From: Paracoccus aminovorans
GTDB lineage: Bacteria; Pseudomonadota; Alphaproteobacteria; Rhodobacterales; Rhodobacteraceae
Assembly (NCBI RefSeq): GCF_001546115.1
Contig: NZ_KQ955211.1
Span: 26,586 to 90,585 of the forward strand
Direction of reading: 5' to 3'
DNA length: 64,000 bases
Made by a program: the position numbers and the translations under genes
Notes under the pieces: generated by a model
The model's database searches: none
What the model saw: the letters and a program-made list of their open reading frames with translations, nothing else
What the model was told of the DNA's origin: nothing
Part shown: one piece after another, positions 7,408 through 14,877 of the stretch
Layout: every line of letters starts with the position of its first letter
Position numbering within the stretch: position 1 is the first letter of the stretch

Positions 7408-8745
7408 TCAGAAGCCGCCCTGACCAGGGATCCAGCTCGTGCCAGCCAGCGGAACGCCCGCCATCGCGGCCGCCTCCAGCGTCAGCGAGCACAGATCCTC
7501 GGGCTCCAGGTTGTGGACATGGCTCTTGCCGCAGGCGCGGGCGATGGTCTGGCATTCCAGCGTCATCACCGCCAGGAAGTTGCGCAGCTTGCGCGCGCCC
7601 TCGATCGGGTCGAAGCGCTTCATCAGCTCGGGATCCTGGGTGGTGATGCCGGCCGGGTCCTTGCCCTCGTGCCAGTCGTCATAGGCGTCGGCCGTGGTGC
7701 CCAGCGTGTCGTATTCGGCGGCCCATTTCGGGTCGTTCTCGCCAAGCGCGATCAGCGCCGCGGTGCCGATGGCGACAGCATCGGCGCCAAGCGCCAGCGC
7801 CTTGGCCACATCGGCGCCCGAGCGGATGCCGCCCGAGACCACCAGCTGCACCTTGCGATGCATGCCCAGGTCCTGCAGCGCCTTCACGGCGGGGCGGATA
7901 CAGGCCAGCGTCGGCTGGCCGACATGCTCGATGAACACGTCCTGCGTCGCGGCGGTGCCGCCCTGCATGCCGTCCAGCACCACCACGTCCGCGCCCGCCT
8001 TCACCGCCAGCGCGGTGTCGTAATAGGGCCGGGCGCCGCCGATCTTGATGTAGATCGGCTTTTCCCAATTGGTGATCTCGCGGATCTCCAGGATCTTGAT
8101 CTCCAGGTCGTCCGGGCCGGTCCAGTCGGGATGCCGGCAGGCAGAGCGCTGGTCGATGCCGATGGGCAGGTTGCGCATCCGGGCGACGCGCTCGGTGATC
8201 TTCTGGCCCAGCAGCATGCCGCCGCCGCCCGGCTTCGCACCCTGGCCGACCACGATCTCGATGGCGTCGGCGCGGCGCAGGTCGTTCGGGTTCATGCCAT
8301 AGCGCGACGGCAGGTACTGATAGACCAGCTTTTCGGAGTGGCCGCGTTCCTCGTTGGTCATGCCGCCGTCGCCGGTGGTGGTCGAGGTGCCGGCCAGGGT
8401 GGCGCCGCGGCCCAGGGCCTCTTTCGCCGGGCCCGACAGCGCGCCGAAGCTCATGCCGGCAATGGTCACCGGGATCTTCAGCTCGATCGGCTTCTTGGCA
8501 AAGCGCGTGCCCAGCGTCACCGAGGTGTCGCAGCGCTCGCGATAGCCTTCCAGCGGATAGCGGCTGATCGAGGCGCCCAGGAACAGCAGGTCGTCGAAGC
8601 TCGGCACCTTGCGCTTGGCGCCGCCGCCGCGGATGTCGTAGATCCCGGTGTCTGCGGCGCGGCGGATTTCCGAGTTGATGCTGGCCGAGTAGGTGTAGCT
8701 TTCGCGGGGCAGCGTTTGCGGGGTCTTGTCCATGATGTCCCTCAT
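7408..8745 (-). CDS. mgsC: N-methylglutamate synthase, FMN/glutamate-synthase subunit
   Basis: This 445-residue subunit corresponds to the FMN-binding central domain of glutamate synthase (Glu_synthase, GlxD-like). Visible signs are GMSFGALSGPAKEALGRG, the TTGDGGMTNEERGHS stretch, KPGGGGMLLG and the barrel segment VVLDGMQGGTAATQD. With MgsA and MgsB it forms N-methylglutamate from gamma-glutamylmethylamide (or methylamine) and a glutamate-family acceptor. The first ATG overlaps the mgsB stop as TGATG, indicating translational coupling; an ATG four codons later is an alternative. True GltB is one polypeptide of about 1500 residues. The split three-gene form next to gmaS is diagnostic for the N-methylglutamate pathway. 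Confidence 0.9.
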   Translation of the reverse strand: MRDIMDKTPQTLPRESYTYSASINSEIRRAADTGIYDIRGGGAKRKVPSFDDLLFLGASISRYPLEGYRERCDTSVTLGTRFAKKPIELKIPVTIAGMSFGALSGPAKEALGRGATLAGTSTTTGDGGMTNEERGHSEKLVYQYLPSRYGMNPNDLRRADAIEIVVGQGAKPGGGGMLLGQKITERVARMRNLPIGIDQRSACRHPDWTGPDDLEIKILEIREITNWEKPIYIKIGGARPYYDTALAVKAGADVVVLDGMQGGTAATQDVFIEHVGQPTLACIRPAVKALQDLGMHRKVQLVVSGGIRSGADVAKALALGADAVAIGTAALIALGENDPKWAAEYDTLGTTADAYDDWHEGKDPAGITTQDPELMKRFDPIEGARKLRNFLAVMTLECQTIARACGKSHVHNLEPEDLCSLTLEAAAMAGVPLAGTSWIPGQGGF

Positions 8746-9428
8746 CAGTAGGCGCCAGCGTGGTCGACGTGGAAGTTGTAGAGTTTGCGGGCCGAGCCGT
8801 AGCGCTTGAACTCGGACGGGTCCGCGTCGGCGCCGGCCCGTTCCAGCAGGTCCTTCAGGATCTCGACATGCTCGGGCCGCATCTCCTTCTCGATGCAGTC
8901 GGCGCCCAGCGACTTGACCTTGCCGCGCACGAACAGCCGCGCTTCGTAAAGCGAGTCGCCAAGCGCGTCGCCGGCATCGCCCAGCACCACCAGGTTGCCG
9001 GACTGCGCCATGAAGGCCGACATGTGGCCGATGTTGCCATGCACCACGATGTCGATGCCCTTCATCGAGATGCCGCAGCGCGACGAGGCATTGCCCTTGA
9101 TGACCAGCAACCCGCCCTGGCCGGTGGCGCCGGCATATTGGCTGGCGTCGCCGTCGATGATGACGGTGCCCGACATCATGTTCTCGGCCACGCCCGGCCC
9201 GGCCGAGCCGGTGACCTTGATCGTCGCCTGCTGGTTCATGCCGGCGCAGTAATAGCCGGTCGAGCCCTTTACGGTGACCTCGATCGGCGCATCCAGGCCC
9301 ACGGCGATGGCATGGCCACCCTTGGGATTCTCGATCACCCATTCGGTCTGGTTGGTCTGTTCGGCCTGCGCTTGCAGGGCCTGGTTCAGTTCGCGCAGCG
9401 GCGTTTTGGCAAGGTCGATAGTCTGCAT
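8745..9428 (-). CDS. mgsB: N-methylglutamate synthase, GXGXG (GltB C-terminal-like) subunit
   Basis: The 227-residue protein matches the C-terminal GXGXG beta-helix domain of glutamate synthase (GlxC-like). Repeating turns such as STGYYCAGMNQQATIKVTG, MMSGTVIIDGDASQYAGATG and ASSRCGISMKGIDIVVHGN show the regular helix rungs. It is a structural and scaffold part of the MgsABC complex. It starts one base after the mgsA stop and its stop overlaps the mgsC start, so the three genes are almost certainly cotranscribed and coupled. The start MQTIDLAKTPLRELN is chosen because it abuts the mgsA stop and matches family length. Confidence 0.9.
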   Translation of the reverse strand: MQTIDLAKTPLRELNQALQAQAEQTNQTEWVIENPKGGHAIAVGLDAPIEVTVKGSTGYYCAGMNQQATIKVTGSAGPGVAENMMSGTVIIDGDASQYAGATGQGGLLVIKGNASSRCGISMKGIDIVVHGNIGHMSAFMAQSGNLVVLGDAGDALGDSLYEARLFVRGKVKSLGADCIEKEMRPEHVEILKDLLERAGADADPSEFKRYGSARKLYNFHVDHAGAY

Positions 9429-9429
9429 G

Positions 9430-10317
9430 TCAGCGTTCCCAGAAATAGACGGTGGCAGGCTCGGGCTCCCAGACGCGGGCGGTTTCGATGCCCGGCAGGT
9501 TGGCCAATGCGCGGTATTCGCTGCCAAAGGCGACGTAATCGTCGGTTTCGGCCATGACGGCGGGCTTGCAGGCGATCGGGTCGCGCACGACGCCGAAGCC
9601 GTTCTTGGTGCCGACGACGAAGGTGAAGAACCCGTCCAGGTCGTCCAGCGTGCCCTCCAGCGCCTCGCCCAGGTTGGCGCCTTCGGCCAGCCGCGACGAG
9701 ATATAGCAGGCGGCGACCTCGGTGTCGTTCTGGGTCTGCGGCTTGAAGCCCTTCTCGGTCAGGATGCGGCGCATCTGGTTGTGGTTCGAGAGCGAGCCGT
9801 TATGCACCAGGCACTGGTCGTCGCCGGTCGAGAACGGGTGCGCCCCCAGCGTGGTCACGGCGCTTTCGGTCGCCATGCGGGTGTGGCCGATGCCGTGGCT
9901 GCCGGCCATGTCGCGCAGGTGGAAACGCTCGGCCACGTCCTTGGGTAGGCCGACTTCCTTGTAGATCTCCATCGAATGGCCGGCGCCCATGACGCGGATG
10001 CCCTTCTCGGCCATGAAGGCGCGGGCCTGGGCCTCGGTGCCCTCGGGCAGGGTCAGCACGGCGTGGGTATCGATAACGCGCATCGTCACCGGCCCGTCCA
10101 GCGCCAGCGACAGCGCGGTGTCCAGCCCGTGGAAGGTTTCGTCGGGCGTGTCCGACTGCACGGTGATCTTCAGCTTGTTGCTGTCATCGCCATAGATCGC
10201 GATCCCGGCGCTGTCCGGGCCGCGGTCGGTCATGGTGATCAGCATATCGGTCAACAGGTCACCCAGCTTGGGGTGCAAGGCGTCGTTCTTGAGGAACAGG
10301 CCAACAATGCCGCACAT
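9430..10317 (-). CDS. mgsA: N-methylglutamate synthase, class II amidotransferase subunit
   Basis: This is the glutaminase-type subunit (GlxB-like, Ntn-hydrolase fold) of N-methylglutamate synthase, 295 residues. The start is placed at the second in-frame ATG because it gives MCGIVGLF. Removal of Met would leave the N-terminal Cys nucleophile that class II amidotransferases need, and a GGAGAAG ribosome site precedes it. Further fold motifs are GIGHTRMATES, HNGSLSNHNQMRR and NDTEVAACYI. It is the first gene of mgsABC-gmaS. The upstream gap carries several TTTCTC/GAGAAA half-sites that may bind a regulator. A role in purine biosynthesis (PurF) is ruled out by the small size and the neighbours. 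Confidence 0.92.
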   Translation of the reverse strand: MCGIVGLFLKNDALHPKLGDLLTDMLITMTDRGPDSAGIAIYGDDSNKLKITVQSDTPDETFHGLDTALSLALDGPVTMRVIDTHAVLTLPEGTEAQARAFMAEKGIRVMGAGHSMEIYKEVGLPKDVAERFHLRDMAGSHGIGHTRMATESAVTTLGAHPFSTGDDQCLVHNGSLSNHNQMRRILTEKGFKPQTQNDTEVAACYISSRLAEGANLGEALEGTLDDLDGFFTFVVGTKNGFGVVRDPIACKPAVMAETDDYVAFGSEYRALANLPGIETARVWEPEPATVYFWER

Positions 10318-10386
10318 GTTTTTCTTCTCCATCATGTTCAGGGAAGGCTCTGAGAAAATTTATTCACCGGAATTCGTTTTTCTTCA

Positions 10387-10411
10387 AGAGAAACTTTCTC
10401 TCAGGGAGAAA
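10387..10411. promoter_or_regulatory. Overlapping TTTCTC/GAGAAA palindromes upstream of mgsA
   Basis: AGAGAAACTTTCTCT (10387-10401) is a perfect 15-bp palindrome. It shares its right arm with a second one, TTTCTC-N5-GAGAAA (10395-10411). A further TGAGAAA half-site lies at 10351-10357, nearer mgsA. They sit 70-95 bp before the mgsA start, in a suitable place for an activator or repressor of the mgs operon. The protein that binds is not known. Confidence 0.45.
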
Positions 10412-10664
10412 TGCTTTCCTGCGGGGAATTACAGCCGAAAAAATCAGCAGAATCCAGCGTTTTTCCCAAGCATCCGGCCGCGACCGGCGACAGGCCCTGC
10501 CGAGCTTCGGCGGCGGGCTCTGCGATTTTCCGCCGTTCCGAAGCCGAGCACTGAGTCGCTGCATCGCAGCAGCGATTCATGTGCATATGCCGCATTCTGT
10601 CGCAGCCTGCGCAGGCGTCTGCCTCGGCGCGCGGTTTTCGCGCTCCGGCGGCGGCGGTTCTGAA

Positions 10665-10682
10665 TTTTACCACTTGATAAAA
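10665..10682. promoter_or_regulatory. Candidate RutR-like operator before preT
   Basis: TTTTACCACTTGATAAAA is an imperfect palindrome. Its core TTTACCACTTGATAAA agrees with the RutR site pattern TTGACCANNTGGTCAA at 11 of 14 fixed positions. It lies 51 bp before the preT start. One of the two RutR-like TetR proteins encoded downstream is the obvious candidate to bind it; this is inferred from similarity and position. Confidence 0.4.
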
Positions 10683-10732
10683 AATCAGCCTGTGAGACGC
10701 TCGCAGGCAATAACAAGCCAGGGAGGTCCATC

Positions 10733-12070
10733 GTGACCAACAGCCAGTTCACGCCGGGGGTGGTGCCCGGCCGGCTGTCGCATGACAGCTATTGCACCAA
10801 TTTCAGCGACGTGGCGCCGCCGCTGGATGCGCATCAGGCCCGGGTGGAATCGGACCGCTGCTATTTCTGCCACGACGCGCCCTGCACCGAGGCCTGCCCG
10901 ACCTCGATCGACATCCCGCTGTTCATCCGCCAGATCGCGACCGGCACGCCCGAGGCGGCGGCGCTGACCATCCTGTCGCAGAACATCCTGGGCGGCATGT
11001 GCGCCCGCGTCTGCCCGACCGAGAACCTGTGCGAAGGCTCCTGCGTGCGTCAGACCGCCGAGGGCAAGCCGGTCGAGATCGGCGCGCTGCAACGCCACGC
11101 TACCGACACGATCATGGCGCGGCAAAGCCACCCCTTCCTGCGCGCCGCCGCGACCGGCAGGACGGTCGCCGTGGTCGGCGCCGGGCCCGCGGGCCTGGCC
11201 TGCGCGCACCGGCTGGCGATGCACGGCCATGACGTGGTGCTGCATGAGGCGCGGGCCAAGCCCGGCGGGTTGAACGAATACGGCATCGCCTCCTACAAGG
11301 CGGTGGACGGCTTCGCCGCGCGCGAGGTGGCCTGGCTGATGCAGATCGGCGGCATCCGCCTGATCGACGACTGGCAGCTGGGCCGCGACGGCGTGCTTGC
11401 GGATCTGGTCGGCGATTACGACGCGGTCTTCCTGGGCATGGGGCTGTCCGGCGTCAACGCCCTGCGCCTTGAGGGCGAGGACAAGCGCGGCGTCGAGCCC
11501 GCGACCGGCTTCATCGCCGAACTGCGCCAGGCGCGCGACCTCGCGGCGCTGCCCATCGGCCGCGACGTGGTGGTGATCGGCGGCGGCATGACCGCGGTCG
11601 ATGCCGCGGTGCAGGCGCGGCTGTTGGGGGCGCTGAACGTCTCGATCGTCTATCGCCGCGCCCGGGCCGAGATGCCGGCCTCGGCCCATGAACAAGAGCA
11701 CGCCTTGGCCAATGGCGTGCGCATCATCGAGAACGCCGCCCCGGTGGCGATCCATGGCAATGGCGCGGTGCGCGAGGTCGAATTCGCCTATACCCGCCGC
11801 GGCGCGCTGGGGTTGGAGCTGACCGACCAGACCTTCCGCCTGCCGGCCGACCAGGTATTCAAGGCCATCGGCCAGACCCTCGGCCCGATGCCGGCCGAGA
11901 TCGCGCTGGAATCCGGCAAGATCCGCACCGATGCCCTGGGCCGCACCTCGGCCGCCGGGGTCTGGGCCGGCGGCGACTGCGCGCTCGGCGGCGACGACCT
12001 GACCGTGACGGCGGTGGCCCAGGGCCGCGACGCCGCCGAGGACATCCACAATTTCCTGATGGGGGCCTGA
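10733..12070 (+). CDS. preT: Dihydropyrimidine dehydrogenase, FAD/NAD(P) subunit PreT
   Basis: PreT passes electrons from NAD(P)H to PreA for reduction of uracil and thymine to dihydropyrimidines. The 445-residue protein begins with two Cys-rich Fe-S stretches (CYFCHDAPCTEACP near residue 43 and CARVCPTENLCEGSC near 90). These are followed by the FAD site GAGPAG near 148 and the NAD(P) site GGGMTAVDAA near 282, the GltD-like layout. The GTG start has an AGGGAGG ribosome site. preA begins 3 bp after the stop, which with the downstream hydC and hydA genes sets it apart from the glutamate synthase small subunit of the same superfamily. Confidence 0.93.
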   Translation: MTNSQFTPGVVPGRLSHDSYCTNFSDVAPPLDAHQARVESDRCYFCHDAPCTEACPTSIDIPLFIRQIATGTPEAAALTILSQNILGGMCARVCPTENLCEGSCVRQTAEGKPVEIGALQRHATDTIMARQSHPFLRAAATGRTVAVVGAGPAGLACAHRLAMHGHDVVLHEARAKPGGLNEYGIASYKAVDGFAAREVAWLMQIGGIRLIDDWQLGRDGVLADLVGDYDAVFLGMGLSGVNALRLEGEDKRGVEPATGFIAELRQARDLAALPIGRDVVVIGGGMTAVDAAVQARLLGALNVSIVYRRARAEMPASAHEQEHALANGVRIIENAAPVAIHGNGAVREVEFAYTRRGALGLELTDQTFRLPADQVFKAIGQTLGPMPAEIALESGKIRTDALGRTSAAGVWAGGDCALGGDDLTVTAVAQGRDAAEDIHNFLMGA

Positions 12071-12073
12071 GCC

Positions 12074-13372
12074 ATGGCGAATCTCGCGACCGACTTCATC
12101 GGCATCAAGTCGCCGAACCCGTTCTGGCTGGCCTCGGCCCCGCCCACGGACAAGGAATACAACGTCCGCCGCGCCTATGAGGCCGGCTGGGGCGGCGTGG
12201 TCTGGAAGACGCTCGGCGCCGAAGGCCCGCCGATCGTCAACGTGAACGGCCCGCGCTACGGCGTCATCCACGGCCCCGACCGCCGCGTCATGGGGCTGAA
12301 CAACATCGAGCTGATCACCGACCGCCCGCTGGAGGTGAACCTGCGCGAGATCAAGTCGGTCAAGCGCGACTATCCCGACCGCGCGCTGGTCATCAGCCTG
12401 ATGGTGCCCTGCGACGAGGAAAGCTGGAAGGACATCCTGCACCGGATCGAGGACACCGGCGCCGATGGGGTCGAGCTGAACTTCGGCTGCCCGCATGGCA
12501 TGGCCGAACGCGGCATGGGTTCGGCCGTGGGCCAGGTGCCGGAATACATCGAGATGGTGACGCGCTGGGTCAAGACCCACTCCCGCATGCCCTGCATCGT
12601 CAAGCTGACTCCGAACATCACCGATGTCCGCAAGCCCGCCGAGGCGGCGAAGCGCGGCGGCGCCGACGCGGTCAGCCTGATCAACACCATCAACTCGATC
12701 ACCTCGGTCAACCTCGACGCTTTCTGCCCCGAGCCGATGATCGACGGCATGGGCACGCATGGCGGCTATTGCGGCCCGGCGGTCAAGCCCATCGCGCTGA
12801 ACATGGTGGCGGAAATCGCCCGCAGCCCGGCCACCCGGGGCCTGCCGATCTCGGGCATCGGCGGCGTCACCACCTGGCGCGACGCGGCCGAGTTCATGGC
12901 GCTTGGCGCCGGCTCGGTCCAGGTCTGCACCGCGGCCATGACCTATGGCTTCAAGGTGGTGCAGGAGATGATCTCGGGCCTGTCGGATTACATGGACCAC
13001 AAGGGCTTCACCTCGGTCGCGGATCTGGTCGGCCGCGCGGTCCCCAAGGTCACCGACTGGCAATACCTGAACCTGAACTACACCACCAAGGCGGTGATCG
13101 ATCAGGGCGCCTGCATCAAATGCGGCCGCTGCTTCGCCGCCTGCGAGGACACCTCGCACCAGGCCATCGGCGTCGAGCCCGGCCGCACCTATGTCGTCAA
13201 GGACGAGGAATGCGTCGCCTGCAACCTCTGCATCGATGTCTGCCCGGTCGATTGCATCACCATGAAGGAATTGCCGCAGGGCGACATCGACCCGCGCACC
13301 GGCCGCCCGGTCGCGAGCTATGCTAACTGGACCACGCATCCCAACAACCCGATGAGCCGCGCCGCCGAATGA
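12074..13372 (+). CDS. preA: Dihydropyrimidine dehydrogenase, FMN/Fe-S subunit PreA
   Basis: PreA reduces uracil and thymine to their 5,6-dihydro forms. The 432-residue protein has a dihydroorotate-dehydrogenase-type FMN barrel (residues 1-320). It carries the substrate-loop motif FGCPHGMAERGMG, whose Cys corresponds to the catalytic cysteine of mammalian DPYD. Two C-terminal 4Fe-4S clusters follow (CIKCGRCFAAC and CVACNLCIDVCPVDC). It is cotranscribed with preT. Its message ends near two hairpin repeats (13404-13461) that separate it from the convergent TetR gene. The paired clusters and DPYD motif exclude pyrimidine-biosynthetic PyrD. Confidence 0.95.
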   Translation: MANLATDFIGIKSPNPFWLASAPPTDKEYNVRRAYEAGWGGVVWKTLGAEGPPIVNVNGPRYGVIHGPDRRVMGLNNIELITDRPLEVNLREIKSVKRDYPDRALVISLMVPCDEESWKDILHRIEDTGADGVELNFGCPHGMAERGMGSAVGQVPEYIEMVTRWVKTHSRMPCIVKLTPNITDVRKPAEAAKRGGADAVSLINTINSITSVNLDAFCPEPMIDGMGTHGGYCGPAVKPIALNMVAEIARSPATRGLPISGIGGVTTWRDAAEFMALGAGSVQVCTAAMTYGFKVVQEMISGLSDYMDHKGFTSVADLVGRAVPKVTDWQYLNLNYTTKAVIDQGACIKCGRCFAACEDTSHQAIGVEPGRTYVVKDEECVACNLCIDVCPVDCITMKELPQGDIDPRTGRPVASYANWTTHPNNPMSRAAE

Positions 13373-13376
13373 TCGC

Positions 13377-13461
13377 CTTCTTTGCTCTGCAAATACCCCA
13401 CGGGGGTCCGGGGGTGTGAAACCCCCGGTATCGAGCGGGTCCGGGGGTGTGAAACCCCCGG
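13377..13461. repeat. Palindromic intergenic element, copy A, with tandem hairpin
   Basis: A conserved lead (CTTCTTTGCTC, then AAATACCCC) is followed by two identical 25-bp units (13404-13428 and 13437-13461, 33-bp period). Each folds into CCGGGGGT-loop-ACCCCCGG. It lies between the convergent ends of preA and a TetR gene, where it could act as a two-way terminator. Related copies are at 16142, 36074 and 43471. Confidence 0.65.
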
Positions 13462-13471
13462 CTGCCGCGCG

Positions 13472-14083
13472 TCAGACCCGCAGCAACCGCGCGAACAGCA
13501 GGTCCAGGAATGCGCCGGCCTCGTCGTAAGGGTCATGGCCGGGGCCGAGCACGGCGCGCACCTGCACCTCGAAATCGGCGTAATGCTGGGTCAGGGCCCA
13601 GATGGCGAAGATCAGGTGATGCGGATCGACCGGCGCCAGCCTTCCCGCCTCGCTCCAGGCGCGGATGACGCCGGCCTTTTCGTCGACCAGCGCCTTCAGC
13701 CCGGGCAGCGCCTCGGCCAGGCGCGGCGCGCCCTGCAGCATCTCATTGGCGAAAAGCCGGCTTTCGCGCGGCATGGCGCGGCTCATCTCCAGCTTGCGGC
13801 GGACATAGCGCAGGATCTCGGCCTGCGGCGCGCCGGCCGGGTCCAGCTCGCGCAGCGGCGCCAGCCAGATATCCAGCAGGCCGGCCAGCAGCTCGGCATG
13901 GATCGCCTCCTTCGAGGCGAAGTAATACAGCAGGTTCGGCTTCGACAGCCCGGCCTCGGCGGCGATCTGGTCCAACGTCGCGCCGCGAAAACCCTGGGCG
14001 GAAAACACCTCCAGCGCGGCCTCCAGAATGGCCTTGCGGTTGCGGCGCTGGATGCGCGTCCGTGCCGGATTGCCGTCGTCCAA
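13472..14083 (-). CDS. TetR-family regulator, RutR-like (downstream paralogue)
   Basis: The 203-residue repressor has an N-terminal TetR helix-turn-helix (residues about 18-65, with GATLDQIAAEAGLSKPNLLY and FASKEAI). A RutR-type ligand domain follows, containing a SRLFANEMLQGAP helix and an ALTQHYADFE stretch. RutR senses uracil or thymine in Escherichia coli and represses pyrimidine genes. The gene is the second of a tandem pair, 15 bp after its paralogue at 14099-14746, and is convergent with preA. It probably helps control the surrounding pyrimidine operons, but its ligand is not shown. Confidence 0.85.
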   Translation of the reverse strand: MDDGNPARTRIQRRNRKAILEAALEVFSAQGFRGATLDQIAAEAGLSKPNLLYYFASKEAIHAELLAGLLDIWLAPLRELDPAGAPQAEILRYVRRKLEMSRAMPRESRLFANEMLQGAPRLAEALPGLKALVDEKAGVIRAWSEAGRLAPVDPHHLIFAIWALTQHYADFEVQVRAVLGPGHDPYDEAGAFLDLLFARLLRV

Positions 14084-14098
14084 TGTCGCCCTTTCCCG

Positions 14099-14746
14099 TC
14101 AGACCGCCACGCCGATGCCGCGCAGGATGACCCGTTTGACCGATTCCCGCGCCGCGCGCCAGTCCGCATCGCCCAGCGGCCCGCCGTTCAGCACCTCGAT
14201 CTGGTGGCCGAAATCGGCGTAATGCTGCGTCGCGGCCCAGAGCATGTAAAGCAGGTGCTGCGGATCGGTCGGCGCCATCTTGCCGGCGTCGATCCAGCCC
14301 TGGATCACCGCGGCCCGCCCGGCGGTCCAGTCGCGCAGCGTGGTCTCCAGATAGTCCTGGATCACCGGCGCGCCATGCATCACCTCGCTGGCCCAGACCT
14401 TCGAGCCGTTCGGATGCCGGCGCGAGATCTCCATCTTGGCGTCGATATAGGCAGCGATGCCCTCGGCGGGGCCGGGGGCGTCGTCCATGGCCCGCGCGGC
14501 TTCCAGCCAGATCTGGAAGATGCGCTCGACCACGCGGCGGTAAAGCTCTTCCTTGCTGGCGAAATAATAGTGCAGGTTGGCTTTCGGCAGGCCGGCAAGG
14601 CCCGCGATCAGCTGCATGGTGGCGCCGCCGAAGCCGGCCTCGGCAAAGATCGTCTCGGCCGCGTTCAGGATCGCCTCCTCGGTGGCGCGGCGGTTTGCCT
14701 CGCGTCGCCCGATTCTTGGGCCTTCTGCATCGGAACTGGCACTCAT
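14099..14746 (-). CDS. TetR-family regulator, RutR-like (upstream paralogue)
   Basis: The 215-residue protein has the TetR DNA-binding domain (GGATMQLIAGLAGLPKANLH, then FASKEELY) and a RutR-type C-terminal domain (SKVWASEVMHGAP, AATQHYADFG). Its shared motifs with the downstream neighbour show the two are paralogues. It is divergent from hydC. The 131-bp gap carries two RutR-like palindromes (14772-14787 and 14806-14821), so it is the likeliest repressor of hydC-hydA and of itself. Uracil or thymine as ligand is inferred from the family and the neighbours. Confidence 0.87.
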   Translation of the reverse strand: MSASSDAEGPRIGRREANRRATEEAILNAAETIFAEAGFGGATMQLIAGLAGLPKANLHYYFASKEELYRRVVERIFQIWLEAARAMDDAPGPAEGIAAYIDAKMEISRRHPNGSKVWASEVMHGAPVIQDYLETTLRDWTAGRAAVIQGWIDAGKMAPTDPQHLLYMLWAATQHYADFGHQIEVLNGGPLGDADWRAARESVKRVILRGIGVAV

Positions 14747-14771
14747 CCGGGCCTCTGCGGCTGAATTTTTG

Positions 14772-14787
14772 TTGACCGAATGGTCAG
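14772..14787. promoter_or_regulatory. RutR-like operator 1 (hydC/tetR divergent promoter)
   Basis: TTGACCGAATGGTCAG is a near-perfect palindrome. It matches the known RutR consensus TTGACCANNTGGTCAA at 12 of 14 fixed positions. It lies between the RutR-like tetR gene and hydC, 34 bp from a second copy. Confidence 0.7.
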
Positions 14788-14805
14788 AACGTGGCCTCCT
14801 GCAAT

Positions 14806-14821
14806 CTGACCATACGGTCAG
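14806..14821. promoter_or_regulatory. RutR-like operator 2 (hydC/tetR divergent promoter)
   Basis: CTGACCATACGGTCAG repeats the same palindrome as the site at 14772. Two sites spaced by about three helical turns suggest cooperative binding. Their position also argues that hydC starts at 14878 and not at the upstream in-frame GTG (14791), which would put this site inside the coding region. Confidence 0.7.
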
Positions 14822-14877
14822 AAAAGGATTCGTCGCAAGAGGGCCGAAGCCCCGAAGCCGACAGGGAGATCAAGGAC

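Larger units (their letters stand above)
10318..10732. other. 415-bp divergent intergenic region mgsA/preT
   Basis: No convincing gene is present here. The mgsA half holds the GAGAAA palindromes. The middle (about 10450-10650) is GC-rich with imperfect repeats of no clear function. The preT half holds the imperfect 18-bp palindrome TTTTACCACTTGATAAAA (10665-10682) and a good AGGGAGG ribosome site before the GTG start. Confidence 0.6.

Noticed and set aside
7408..10317. Conventional glutamate synthase
   Set aside because: GltB is one long polypeptide with a separate GltD. Three split domains next to gmaS and without GltD fit N-methylglutamate synthase.
10733..12070. Glutamate synthase small subunit GltD
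   Set aside because: The protein is GltD-like, but it is coupled to preA and followed by hydC and hydA, which identifies it as PreT.
10685..13339. 884-codon minus-strand frame opposite preT and preA
   Set aside because: It spans the antisense of two well-supported genes. Its His/Arg/Ala-rich, repeat-free translation has no family features.
13404..13461. Two identical 25-bp units as a CRISPR array
   Set aside because: Only two copies with an 8-bp spacer, each self-complementary, and no cas genes. They fit a tandem terminator or REP-like element.
14791..14877. Upstream GTG start for hydC
   Set aside because: It would place a RutR-like operator within the coding region and adds residues with no family match; the ATG at 14878 has a ribosome site.
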